In this document: positions 1-5,424 of the stretch, in pieces
How the letters are laid out: the number at the start of each line of letters is the position of its first letter
How positions within the stretch are numbered: position 1 is the stretch's first letter
Assembly (NCBI GenBank): GCA_021795275.1
Contig: JAJYPO010000020.1
Location: forward strand, 1 to 18,952
Source of the DNA: Nitrospirota bacterium
GTDB lineage: Bacteria; Nitrospirota_A; Leptospirillia; Leptospirillales; Leptospirillaceae
Direction of reading: 5' to 3'
Length of the DNA: 18,952 nucleotides
Made by a program: the position numbers and the translations under genes
Notes under the pieces: generated by a model
What the model was told of the DNA's origin: nothing
Seen by the model: only the letters and a program-made list of their open reading frames with translations
Database searches by the model: none

Positions 1-183
1 CAGACCTCCCGGCGCATACAGGGATCCGTCGAAAGCCCTTTCCCTGGGGACGGGAGGGAGGGGATGGGGGGCCCCGTCCTCATAGGTGACCGGCGTCGGG
101 GGAGGAGTCTTTACGCACCCTCCCAGAACCAAAATCAAAAAAAGGCTCGCAAGACGACAGGTCATTGCGGCCCTCGCCGTCAC
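1..183 (-). CDS. flgH: Flagellar L-ring lipoprotein FlgH, 5' part (runs off the window)
   Basis: FlgH forms the L-ring that bushes the rod in the outer membrane. Only the first 61 codons are inside the window. The translated N-terminus has two arginines, a hydrophobic stretch (LASLFLILVL) and a lipobox ending GGC, so Cys23 would be the lipidated residue. A proline-rich linker follows, then GSLYAPGG, which matches the GSL(W/Y) region near the start of mature FlgH. I place the start at a GTG whose last bases form the flgA stop (GTGA overlap), with GGGAG six bases upstream. An ATG at 165 with GAGG upstream is an alternative and keeps the lipobox. The order flgF-flgG-flgA-flgH is a common rod/ring operon and supports the call. 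Confidence 0.88.
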   Translation of the reverse strand, partial: MTARAAMTCRLASLFLILVLGGCVKTPPPTPVTYEDGAPHPLPPVPRERAFDGSLYAPGGL

Positions 184-806
184 GACGGACTCCCGGAGAG
201 ACGGATCACGACCTGGTCATGGCCCGTCACAAGTCCTGTCAGACTTCGTCCGGAGACGGGATTGATCACGGGAATCCTCTCTCCCGCAAACCCTCTTCCC
301 TGGGCGATTCCGGAGAAACGGATCAGAAACCCCGCACCCATCACCGTCACGCGCACCGTGTCCCCCGAATGGACCAGGGACCCCTCCCCCTCCTTGACGT
401 TCTCTGTCATCTCCGTTCCGGGAGGCCTCGAATGATTCAATGCTCCTCCCGTGACTTTGACGGGAATATAAAAGGACTCCCGGGCCACTCCCCCTGCCAG
501 GATATTGAGCAGAAAGATGTACCTCCCGCCCGCCTGACGCCCCTCCTCCGTCATCCGGGCCGAAAGGTTGTTCCCCAGGGGCCCATGAAAATGCCGGGGA
601 AGGCTCCCGATCTCGACCCGGGCATCGGGGGACAGCCCGAGATCCTTCCGGACCCGCGCCGCAATCTCCCGCCGGTCAAAGGACAGAAGCCCCGTTCCCT
701 CCCGGAGAAGCGACACGCCCTCTCCTGAGCCTTCCGCTCCTCCGGGAGCGGGGGAGACCAGAAAGATCATGGCTCCCAGAATCCCGACAAACATCCAAGT
801 CGGCAT
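180..806 (-). CDS. flgA: P-ring assembly chaperone FlgA (short form)
   Basis: FlgA is a periplasmic chaperone for assembly of the FlgI P-ring. The 208-residue product starts with a signal peptide (hydrophobic residues about 5-19, likely cleavage after GGA near 24). The C-terminal part, from about residue 147 (SGDTVRVTVMGAGFLI) to GLVTGHDQVVIRL near the end, matches the last beta-rich section of FlgA SAF domains. The section before it is odd: after IPVKVTGG (about residues 113-120) only about 25 residues come before SGDTVRV. Most FlgA proteins have roughly 60-80 there, including the first SAF repeat (the pattern 'V.VA...L..G..I...DL'). The reading frame is unbroken, so this looks like a real compact FlgA and not a frameshift. 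The start is an ATG eight bases after the flgG stop, with GGAG overlapping that stop. Confidence 0.85.
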   Translation of the reverse strand: MPTWMFVGILGAMIFLVSPAPGGAEGSGEGVSLLREGTGLLSFDRREIAARVRKDLGLSPDARVEIGSLPRHFHGPLGNNLSARMTEEGRQAGGRYIFLLNILAGGVARESFYIPVKVTGGALNHSRPPGTEMTENVKEGEGSLVHSGDTVRVTVMGAGFLIRFSGIAQGRGFAGERIPVINPVSGRSLTGLVTGHDQVVIRLSGSPS

Positions 807-814
807 GACAACTC

Positions 815-1600
815 CTATAGGGTGGCGGTGTAGCCCAGCATCCGGTTGACGGTGCGGATCGCCGAGGCATCCATCTGATAGGCCCGCTGGCCGATCACCA
901 TGTTGACAAGCTCTTCGGCCACATTGACATTCGACGCCTCAAGAAAGCCCGACTGGAGATGGCCGGCCCCGTTGACGCCGGGACTGGAGAGTGACGGCTT
1001 GCCTGAGGCGGCCGTCTCCATGAAGAGATTGTTTCCCCGGGCCTCGAGTCCCGCCGGATTGATGAATTGGGCCAGAACGAGCTGTCCCAATCTGAGAGGG
1101 GCCATCTGCCCGGCAACAGTGGCCGTCACCTCCCCGTCCGGAGAGATGTGGACCGACTTGGCATTTTTGGGAACGACGATCTGGGGATCGGTCGTCAGGC
1201 CATCCGGTGTGACCATCCGCCCCTTGCTGTCGATGTTGAAGGTCCCGTCCCGGGTATAGGCCTGCCTTCCGTCCGGCAGTTTCACGACCAACAGACCATT
1301 CCCCTGGATCGCGACATCAAGGGGATTGTTGGTCGTTCTGAGCGACCCCTGGAGGAAGACCTTCTGGACCGAGGCCAGGCGGCTTCCCATTCCGACCTGG
1401 AGACCGGTGGGGACCTGATTTCCCTCGATCGACTGTGCCTCTCCGGCCGGGATCATGGTCTGGTACATCAGATCCTGGAAATTCGCCCGCTGGCGTTTGT
1501 ATCCCGTGGTATTCACGTTTGCGAGATTGTTGGTGATGACATCGAGGTTGGACTGATGCGTCTCCATTCCGGAGGCAGCGGTCCAGAGGGCTCGAAACAT
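815..1600 (-). CDS. flgG: Distal rod protein FlgG
   Basis: FlgG forms the distal rod, the drive shaft that crosses the periplasm and outer membrane. The 261-residue protein has the usual length. It opens with MFRALWTAASGM and the axial-protein motif NNLANVNTTGYK (residues 24-35). The centre has the D1-type pattern NPLDVAIQGNGLLVV...YTRDGTFNID, and the C-terminus has SGFLEASNVNVAEELVNMV...YQMDASAI, which pairs with the N-terminal helix in the rod coiled coil. It lies 20 bases after flgF with a strong GGAGAGGAG ribosome site and is followed at once by flgA. FlgG rather than FlgE or FlgF is favoured by the NTTGYK and SNVN motifs, the length and the neighbours. Confidence 0.96.
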   Translation of the reverse strand: MFRALWTAASGMETHQSNLDVITNNLANVNTTGYKRQRANFQDLMYQTMIPAGEAQSIEGNQVPTGLQVGMGSRLASVQKVFLQGSLRTTNNPLDVAIQGNGLLVVKLPDGRQAYTRDGTFNIDSKGRMVTPDGLTTDPQIVVPKNAKSVHISPDGEVTATVAGQMAPLRLGQLVLAQFINPAGLEARGNNLFMETAASGKPSLSSPGVNGAGHLQSGFLEASNVNVAEELVNMVIGQRAYQMDASAIRTVNRMLGYTATL

Positions 1601-1620
1601 GGATTCTCCTCTCCGATCGC

Positions 1621-2421
1621 TTAGGCGATCACTGTCATGTCGTTGACGGTCCGGTTCGTCAGATCGTTCAGGGTATGGAGTGCCTGAAGATCCGTCTGAT
1701 AGGTTCGCATCCCCTGAATCATCCGGACCATCTCGGAGGTTCCCTTCACGTTCGATCCTTCCACTCCCCCGGAGTTGACCCGGGCTTCACCTTTTTGGAG
1801 ACCTTCCGGGGAATAAAAGAGACCTTCCCCCACTTTGACCAGGCTGTCATTGCCCCCGGCGGGTTCGAAGATTCCGATCTGCCCCATCATCTGATCTCCG
1901 GAAAAGACCTTTCCGGATCCGTCGATATGAATTTTTTCCCGGGAGGTCGGAGGAAGAAGAATGGGCTTCCCGGAAGGATCCAGGACAGGATGACCTTCGT
2001 GTGTCATCAGATGTCCCTGCGAATCGAGTGTCAGGTGTCCGTTCCGGGTCAGGAATGTCCCGCCCGCCGTGCGGACCGTCAGAAAACCCTTTCCCGACAG
2101 GGCGACGTCGAGGGGATTTCCGGTTCCCTGGAACTCTCCTTCCTCGTAGCGCACATAGATCCGGTCGACTCCGGCATGGGGGATGTCGGATCCGGCCATT
2201 CCCCAGGGGGTTGGAAAGGTCCCGAAGGGTGTCATCCGGTATCCCGGACGATCGGACGGGGTTCTGTGAAGATATTCCCGATGGGGGAGGTAGGTCCTGA
2301 AGGTCACCCGGTCCTTCCGGAATCCAGGAGTATTCACATTGGCCAGGTTGTTCGACAGGACATCGATCATCTTTTCCTGTCCCTGGGCTCCTGACACAAG
2401 TGCGAATTCGGCGCGTCTCAT
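1621..2421 (-). CDS. flgF: Proximal rod protein FlgF
   Basis: FlgF is a rod subunit between the MS-ring side and FlgG, exported by the type III gate. The 266-residue product has the axial-protein N-terminal motif NNLANVNTPGFRKD (residues 24-37), a central NPLDVALSGKGFLTV...FLTRNGHLTLDSQGHL section and a C-terminal helix with EGSNVKGTSEMVRMIQGMRTYQTD. It is the first gene after a 774-base spacer. The ATG has AAGGAGG seven bases upstream and lies about 18-20 bases after the expected start of a sigma-54 transcript. The stop codon sits in a small inverted repeat (GATCGC-N4-GCGATC, 1615-1630). A second FlgG-type protein is possible, but position and sequence (NTPGFRKD) fit FlgF. Confidence 0.92.
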   Translation of the reverse strand: MRRAEFALVSGAQGQEKMIDVLSNNLANVNTPGFRKDRVTFRTYLPHREYLHRTPSDRPGYRMTPFGTFPTPWGMAGSDIPHAGVDRIYVRYEEGEFQGTGNPLDVALSGKGFLTVRTAGGTFLTRNGHLTLDSQGHLMTHEGHPVLDPSGKPILLPPTSREKIHIDGSGKVFSGDQMMGQIGIFEPAGGNDSLVKVGEGLFYSPEGLQKGEARVNSGGVEGSNVKGTSEMVRMIQGMRTYQTDLQALHTLNDLTNRTVNDMTVIA

Positions 2422-2448
2422 CGAAGGTCCTCCTTGCCTTCTGAGCCA

Positions 2449-2464
2449 AGCAATGCTCGTGCCA
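2449..2464 (-). promoter_or_regulatory. Sigma-54 (RpoN) promoter of the flgF-flgG-flgA-flgH operon
   Basis: The minus strand reads TGGCACGAGCATTGCT. It fits the RpoN consensus TGGCACG-N4-TTGCW, with GG and GC elements separated by exactly 10 bases. The expected transcription start is about 12 bases past the GC, near 2438-2440, leaving a leader of about 18-20 bases that holds the AAGGAGG ribosome site of flgF. Sigma-54 control of rod and hook genes by FleQ/FlrC-type activators is well known; the activator gene is not in this window. Confidence 0.87.
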
Positions 2465-2537
2465 TTTTAAGAATTTCCTTATAAATCAATATGATACCTT
2501 CCTATGACCCGGATTTTCGGAAATTCCTTCACCTCTG

Positions 2538-2558
2538 GACAGGAAAAAAATTCCTGTC
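2538..2558. promoter_or_regulatory. Inverted repeat, candidate enhancer site for a sigma-54 activator
   Basis: Perfect 8-base arms GACAGGAA and TTCCTGTC are separated by five A residues. The centre is about 108 bases upstream of the expected flgF transcription start, the usual distance for an upstream activator site of an RpoN promoter. An IHF-like match (AATCAA-N4-ATA, 2484-2496; consensus WATCAA-N4-TTR, one mismatch) lies between it and the promoter, which would suit DNA looping. The arms have no U-tract after them in the flgF direction, so a terminator is less likely. The function is inferred. Confidence 0.45.
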
Positions 2559-2872
2559 TTTCTATCTGGCCAAGAATCAGGGAAATTCATGGAATTCAGG
2601 AAAGGTCCGCATTGGAGGATGCCGAAGAAGTGCCACAATTATGACGGTCCGGAAGATAAAGGGGGACATTCAGGAGTCGAAGAAATGGGTCCTTGGTTTT
2701 GGATGAAAAATCGAATCTTCCCAACGGCCCCCGGCCGGAAAGATCACCCAAGGGCCTGATTCGAAGCCTCGGGCCCCTCTCACCGGATTTGGAGATTCAC
2801 CAAAGGCCCGTACATACTTGCGTGGACAGGGATGGGCTTTCCACCAGGGGGATCAATCCCCGGCGCCCACCC

Positions 2873-2927
2873 GTCCGGCAAGGGGAGCGGGAGGGCCTCC
2901 GTTGAAGAGGGTCCCCGTTTGCCGGAC
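2873..2927. repeat. Long inverted repeat / hairpin
   Basis: GTCCGGCAA (2873-2881) pairs perfectly with TTGCCGGAC (2919-2927). Inside, GGGGA (2882-2886) pairs with TCCCC (2912-2916) across a two-base bulge, and CCTC (2896-2899) can pair with GAGG (2907-2910). Neither side has a T-run, so it is not a typical intrinsic terminator. It lies about 270 bases after flhB2 and 410 bases before the flgF promoter. Confidence 0.7.
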
Positions 2928-3033
2928 AGACTCTCTGCCGGGTAATTCTGAAAAGGGGTTTCGTTTGTCGGGATTCAGGGCCTTGAAGGGGGACTCGGGA
3001 ACTCGCCAAGAACGGAATGCAGAACGACCTGAA

Positions 3034-3077
3034 AGGGCCTTTCCCGGACTGGACTGTCCGGATCCGGGAGGGGCCCT
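3034..3077 (+). repeat. 14-base-pair hairpin in the spacer
   Basis: Bases 3034-3047 pair with 3064-3077 around a 16-base loop. Twelve pairs are Watson-Crick and two are T-G, so an RNA copied as the plus strand would form 14 continuous pairs (two G-U), while the minus-strand RNA would have two A-C mismatches. An outer arm GCAGAA (3019-3024) can pair with TTCTGC (3077-3082). An alternative inner stem CCGGAC/GTCCGG (3044-3049 with 3056-3061) also exists. The strand preference is notable because no plus-strand gene is nearby. Confidence 0.6.
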
Positions 3078-3195
3078 TCTGCAATACCGAAATCCCTGCT
3101 CCGGGAGCCGTATGTCGGGGTCTGGCCCGGCAAGGGAGAACCGTCGAGGGCGGCCCGGGGAGAGGTAAAAGTGAGAGAAGGAAAAAAATTCCCGC

Positions 3196-3513
3196 CTAAC
3201 GTCCTTCTTCCCCGACTTTATCTCTGGTGAGAACGGCAAGGATGACCGCGACCGCTTCGTACAGCTCGGCCGGGATGGGGTGGCCGGGTGGGACCCGCAG
3301 GAGCTTATGGGACAGGTCTTCATCCCGGACAACCGGGATTCTGAGACTTCGTGCAAGGAGGACAATCGATCGCGCGATTTCTCCCTGGCCGCTGACCAGC
3401 ACGAGAGGGGCCTCGTCGATCCCCGGAAGATACCGAAGCGCGATCGAAAGCTCTCCTCCTGCCCCGGATGTGTTTTCATCCCGGGAATCGACCCGGCCGA
3501 AAGACTCATTCAC
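3196..3513 (-). CDS. FlhB2: free-standing FlhB cytoplasmic C-terminal domain (YlqH/EscU-YscU-like)
   Basis: The 105-residue product aligns along the part of FlhB that follows the self-cleavage site. ELSIALRYLP...APLVLVSGQGEIARSIVLLARSLRIPVVRDEDLSHKLL...IPAELYEAVAVILAVL parallels [50 protein letters not shown]...IPVSFYSAVARILSIL of the FlhB in this window. It has no membrane segments and no NPTH motif, so it corresponds only to the cleaved C-terminal fragment. Such proteins occur in Bacillus (YlqH) and other bacteria beside a FliK-like gene and can partly replace the FlhB C-terminal part in export switching; the same arrangement is seen here. The GTG start overlaps the end of the FliK-like gene by 8 bases and has GAGGAAGG upstream. 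This is the last gene before the spacer. Confidence 0.85.
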   Translation of the reverse strand: MNESFGRVDSRDENTSGAGGELSIALRYLPGIDEAPLVLVSGQGEIARSIVLLARSLRIPVVRDEDLSHKLLRVPPGHPIPAELYEAVAVILAVLTRDKVGEEGR

Positions 3514-4423
3514 CGGGACCTTCCTCTTTTCCAGGGACCCGCCCCCTCAGCCGGACTGTCAGTTCCACACCCGGGAAGATCCTGAGACTCTCCGAAAGAA
3601 TGGCCTGTCGTTGTCCAAAATGCTCAAGAAAGTCTCCCGGAAGATTTCGCCCCATGAGGGTGAGTCCATCCGGGCCAAAAAACCCGGTCAGGCAGACATT
3701 TTCATGAGACGGCTGGCCCTCCGGCCCCCTTTTCCAGGGGATATCGAGCGAAAAGACCACATTCCCCGTCGACCTGCCCTGAGTCGTCCCCTTTCCTTCT
3801 TCTTCCGGCATCCACCGGACAGAAAGCTCCGGTGTCCGCCCGGGAATGAAAGCCGGCCAGACGGCCACCGGTCCACCGGAAGCCAGGGGAGCAGATGCGG
3901 GGAGGGCCAGGGCCCCTCCCCGCATCGTGACCGAGTCCTCCCGGGAAAGCGCGGGGGAAATGATGGGCCCGGGGGAGAGGAGAAGAGGGAGGGGTGGCTC
4001 CAAAACAGGGGGTTGCCCAGGGGGTGTCCGGACTCCCTCCAGGGGGATGACGCCGGGACGAACCTCAAGAAGGGGAGAGGTCAGGAGGATCTCCCCTCCT
4101 TTCCCGCGAAAACTCCATGCAAGGCGGTTTCCCTCCCGTGCGACCCCGAGGGAGAGCATGGGTTGTGGACTCCCTGCCATCGATTTGTCCAGGAGAGCTT
4201 CCAGGGCCTTTCTCACCTCCGGGCTCCGGAGTTCGAAGCGGACGGGGGAGGAGGCAGGTCCGAAGAGCCGTGCAAGGAGGTCCGAAGGAAGGACGAGAGA
4301 GAGCTTGGGACCGGGAAGGGGGGCGCGGGAAAGATCGACAAGACGAAGGAGGAACTCCTCTGGCAGAGCATTTTGGGAAGGGATACGCTCTCCGAAAGGG
4401 GGCTTCTGGCCAACCGGTTCCAT
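3506..4423 (-). CDS. FliK-like (YlqG-like) protein, possible export ruler/switch partner
   Basis: A 305-residue soluble protein with no signal peptide or membrane segment. The middle (about residues 120-190) is rich in proline, leucine and glycine. The C-terminal third (about 200-300) has the outline of a FliK C-terminal domain: a beta-strand pattern NVVFSLDIPWKRG, then VCLTGFFGPDGLTLMGRNLPGDFLEHFGQRQAILSESL-type strands and helix, and a last strand ELTVRLRG. FliK senses hook length and switches export specificity through the FlhB C-terminal domain; here the next gene encodes exactly that domain alone, overlapping by 8 bases. The match to FliK is my reading of weak patterns, and the standard fliK could be elsewhere in the genome. 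The ATG has GGAGGAG six bases upstream and starts 57 bases after the preceding stop. Confidence 0.6.
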   Translation of the reverse strand: MEPVGQKPPFGERIPSQNALPEEFLLRLVDLSRAPLPGPKLSLVLPSDLLARLFGPASSPVRFELRSPEVRKALEALLDKSMAGSPQPMLSLGVAREGNRLAWSFRGKGGEILLTSPLLEVRPGVIPLEGVRTPPGQPPVLEPPLPLLLSPGPIISPALSREDSVTMRGGALALPASAPLASGGPVAVWPAFIPGRTPELSVRWMPEEEGKGTTQGRSTGNVVFSLDIPWKRGPEGQPSHENVCLTGFFGPDGLTLMGRNLPGDFLEHFGQRQAILSESLRIFPGVELTVRLRGRVPGKEEGPGE

Positions 4424-4480
4424 CCCGAACTCCTCCCTGGAGACATTGTCCGGGCTCTCCCTCCACAGGAACCGGGACCC

Positions 4481-5053
4481 CTAGGTGCGCCCCACCCTTT
4501 CCATGGAGAGGAGGAAGGCCACCTCCCCTTCACCCCGGCCGATGGCTGAGGCGATCTCCGGCACCGATCGTCCTTCCCTCGAGAGACGAAGAACGGTCTC
4601 CTTCATCGACTCCTTTGAATTAGGGAGACCTCCCGAGCCCGGAATCTCCTCCTCATCCGGCAAGGGATACATTCTCCCGGCCTCCTCCTGGACCCCCGAA
4701 TCGCCCGGAGACGGGCCACGGGAAATTGGAGTGAGATCGTCAAGGAATCGCTGCACATCATAGAAGAGGATCGAGAGCTCGGAACGGAGCTGTTCGGCCT
4801 CCCGGACCAGGGTTTCGAGGCGACGCCGTTCCACTTCGAGACCTTCGTCCATGCCCGTCGACCCGGGAGGAGCCACGGCCGGAACTCTGGATGAGGGAGT
4901 CGTCTGAAGGCCTTCAAATGTCTCCGGATGAGGGACTTTCAGCCTCCTGACGGATTTTCTGAGGATCCTGACCTGGACCATCAGAACGACCGCGCAGAGG
5001 ATCAGCAGAACATCGACCATTCCCGAAATAATTTCAAATCGTGCCCAAAGCAT
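4481..5053 (-). CDS. SwrB/DUF2802-like membrane-anchored coiled-coil protein
   Basis: The 190-residue product has one N-terminal membrane segment (residues 12-30), a basic stop (RKSVRRLK), a charged coiled coil (about 68-107) and an acidic linker. It ends in a helix-turn-helix-like block KETVLRLSREGRSVPEIASAIGRGEGEVAFLLSM (residues 151-184, written here as a pattern: VLRL..EG.S..EIA.....GEV..LL). This architecture and the final block are typical of DUF2802/DUF6115 proteins in flagellar loci. The group includes Bacillus SwrB (YlxL), which activates the flagellar export apparatus and lies near sigD. Placement beside motB, a FliK-like gene and FlhB2 supports a role in basal-body maturation. The start at 5053 has GGAG eight bases upstream; Met12 is an alternative but would leave no N-terminal tail. 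Confidence 0.68.
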   Translation of the reverse strand: MLWARFEIISGMVDVLLILCAVVLMVQVRILRKSVRRLKVPHPETFEGLQTTPSSRVPAVAPPGSTGMDEGLEVERRRLETLVREAEQLRSELSILFYDVQRFLDDLTPISRGPSPGDSGVQEEAGRMYPLPDEEEIPGSGGLPNSKESMKETVLRLSREGRSVPEIASAIGRGEGEVAFLLSMERVGRT

Positions 5054-5071
5054 TCGGACGGCTCCAGAGTC

Positions 5072-5413
5072 TCAAGCTTCGATATCCAGGCGATGGCCCT
5101 TCGATCCGTCTCCGGCTCTCTCCGGACCTCCGGCGGACCCGGGCCTGCGCTCTCGCCTTCCCCGCTTCCTTCCCGGAGGATACTCCGATTTTTCCTCTTT
5201 CTCCAGCCCCTCCTCCGGGGTCTCGCCCGGAGCAATTGCGTGGACTGGCTCGACCCCACTGGCCGGAGGGGGCACCGGCTCATCCGCCGTCACCGCCCTC
5301 CGGGCTCCCTCAGGGGATCCCTCCTCTTTTTTCTGTTCCCGGACCCGCTCTCCTATAAGGGCCGGCGACTGGGCGATGACCTGCTCGAGACCCACAACAG
5401 GCAAGATTCCCAT
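5072..5413 (-). CDS. Small charged flagellar-locus protein of unknown function
   Basis: The 113-residue product is soluble and looks largely disordered. A short hydrophobic helix-forming start (ILPVVGLEQVIAQSPALIGERV) is followed by a Glu/Pro/Ala-rich middle and a strongly basic patch (residues about 80-92, RKRGRRERR), ending GHRLDIEA. Small proteins with this outline (N-terminal hydrophobic helix, charged linker, Arg/Lys/Glu run, final G-x-x-(I/L)-D-(I/L)) occur in flagellar clusters of several phyla beside DUF2802 genes; I recall the pattern but know no assigned function. It is likely a real gene: a very good AAGGAGG site lies five bases before the ATG, and it sits 11 bases after motB and 18 bases before the next gene. 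Confidence 0.6.
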   Translation of the reverse strand: MGILPVVGLEQVIAQSPALIGERVREQKKEEGSPEGARRAVTADEPVPPPASGVEPVHAIAPGETPEEGLEKEEKSEYPPGRKRGRRERRPGSAGGPERAGDGSKGHRLDIEA

Positions 5414-5424
5414 GGATGCCTCCT

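Larger units (their letters stand above)
2422..3195. other. Gene-free spacer between flhB2 and flgF with hairpins and repeats
   Basis: I find no convincing gene in these 774 bases. Open frames on both strands lack ribosome sites or recognisable protein features. The flgF-proximal third (2422-2700) is A+T-richer and carries the sigma-54 promoter, an inverted repeat and several GGAAATTC-like elements. The remainder (2700-3195) is G+C-rich and holds two long hairpins (2873-2927 and 3034-3077) and a short near-palindrome (GGGGAT-CA-ATCCCC, 2848-2861). A 14-base sequence, AGGAAAAAAATTCC, occurs at 2541-2554 and again at 3179-3192. No U-tract terminator follows the flhB2 stop. It could be a regulatory region, a non-coding RNA locus or the remains of a lost gene. 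Confidence 0.6.

Noticed and set aside
2620..2670. Possible insertion-sequence end (ATGTCCCCC-like sequence on the minus strand near 2660)
   Set aside because: Only a short C-rich string resembles some IS ends; no paired inverted terminal repeat, target duplication or transposase remnant is visible.
2491..2706. 71-codon plus-strand open frame upstream of flgF
   Set aside because: No ribosome site or recognisable feature, and it overlaps the inverted repeat and activator region of the sigma-54 promoter.
3178..3198. Intrinsic terminator after flhB2
   Set aside because: There is a T7 run on the minus strand just after the stop, but no G+C-rich hairpin directly before it.
2853..3509. 218-codon minus-strand frame overlapping flhB2 and the spacer
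   Set aside because: It is out of frame with flhB2 over their overlap, where FlhB2 aligns clearly with FlhB; the spacer part is Arg/Ser/Pro-rich with no known pattern.
3227..4549. 440-codon open frame on the plus strand
   Set aside because: It lies opposite the FliK-like, FlhB2 and SwrB-like genes, has low-complexity Arg/Gly/Pro-rich content typical of an antisense frame in G+C-rich DNA, and shows no domain.
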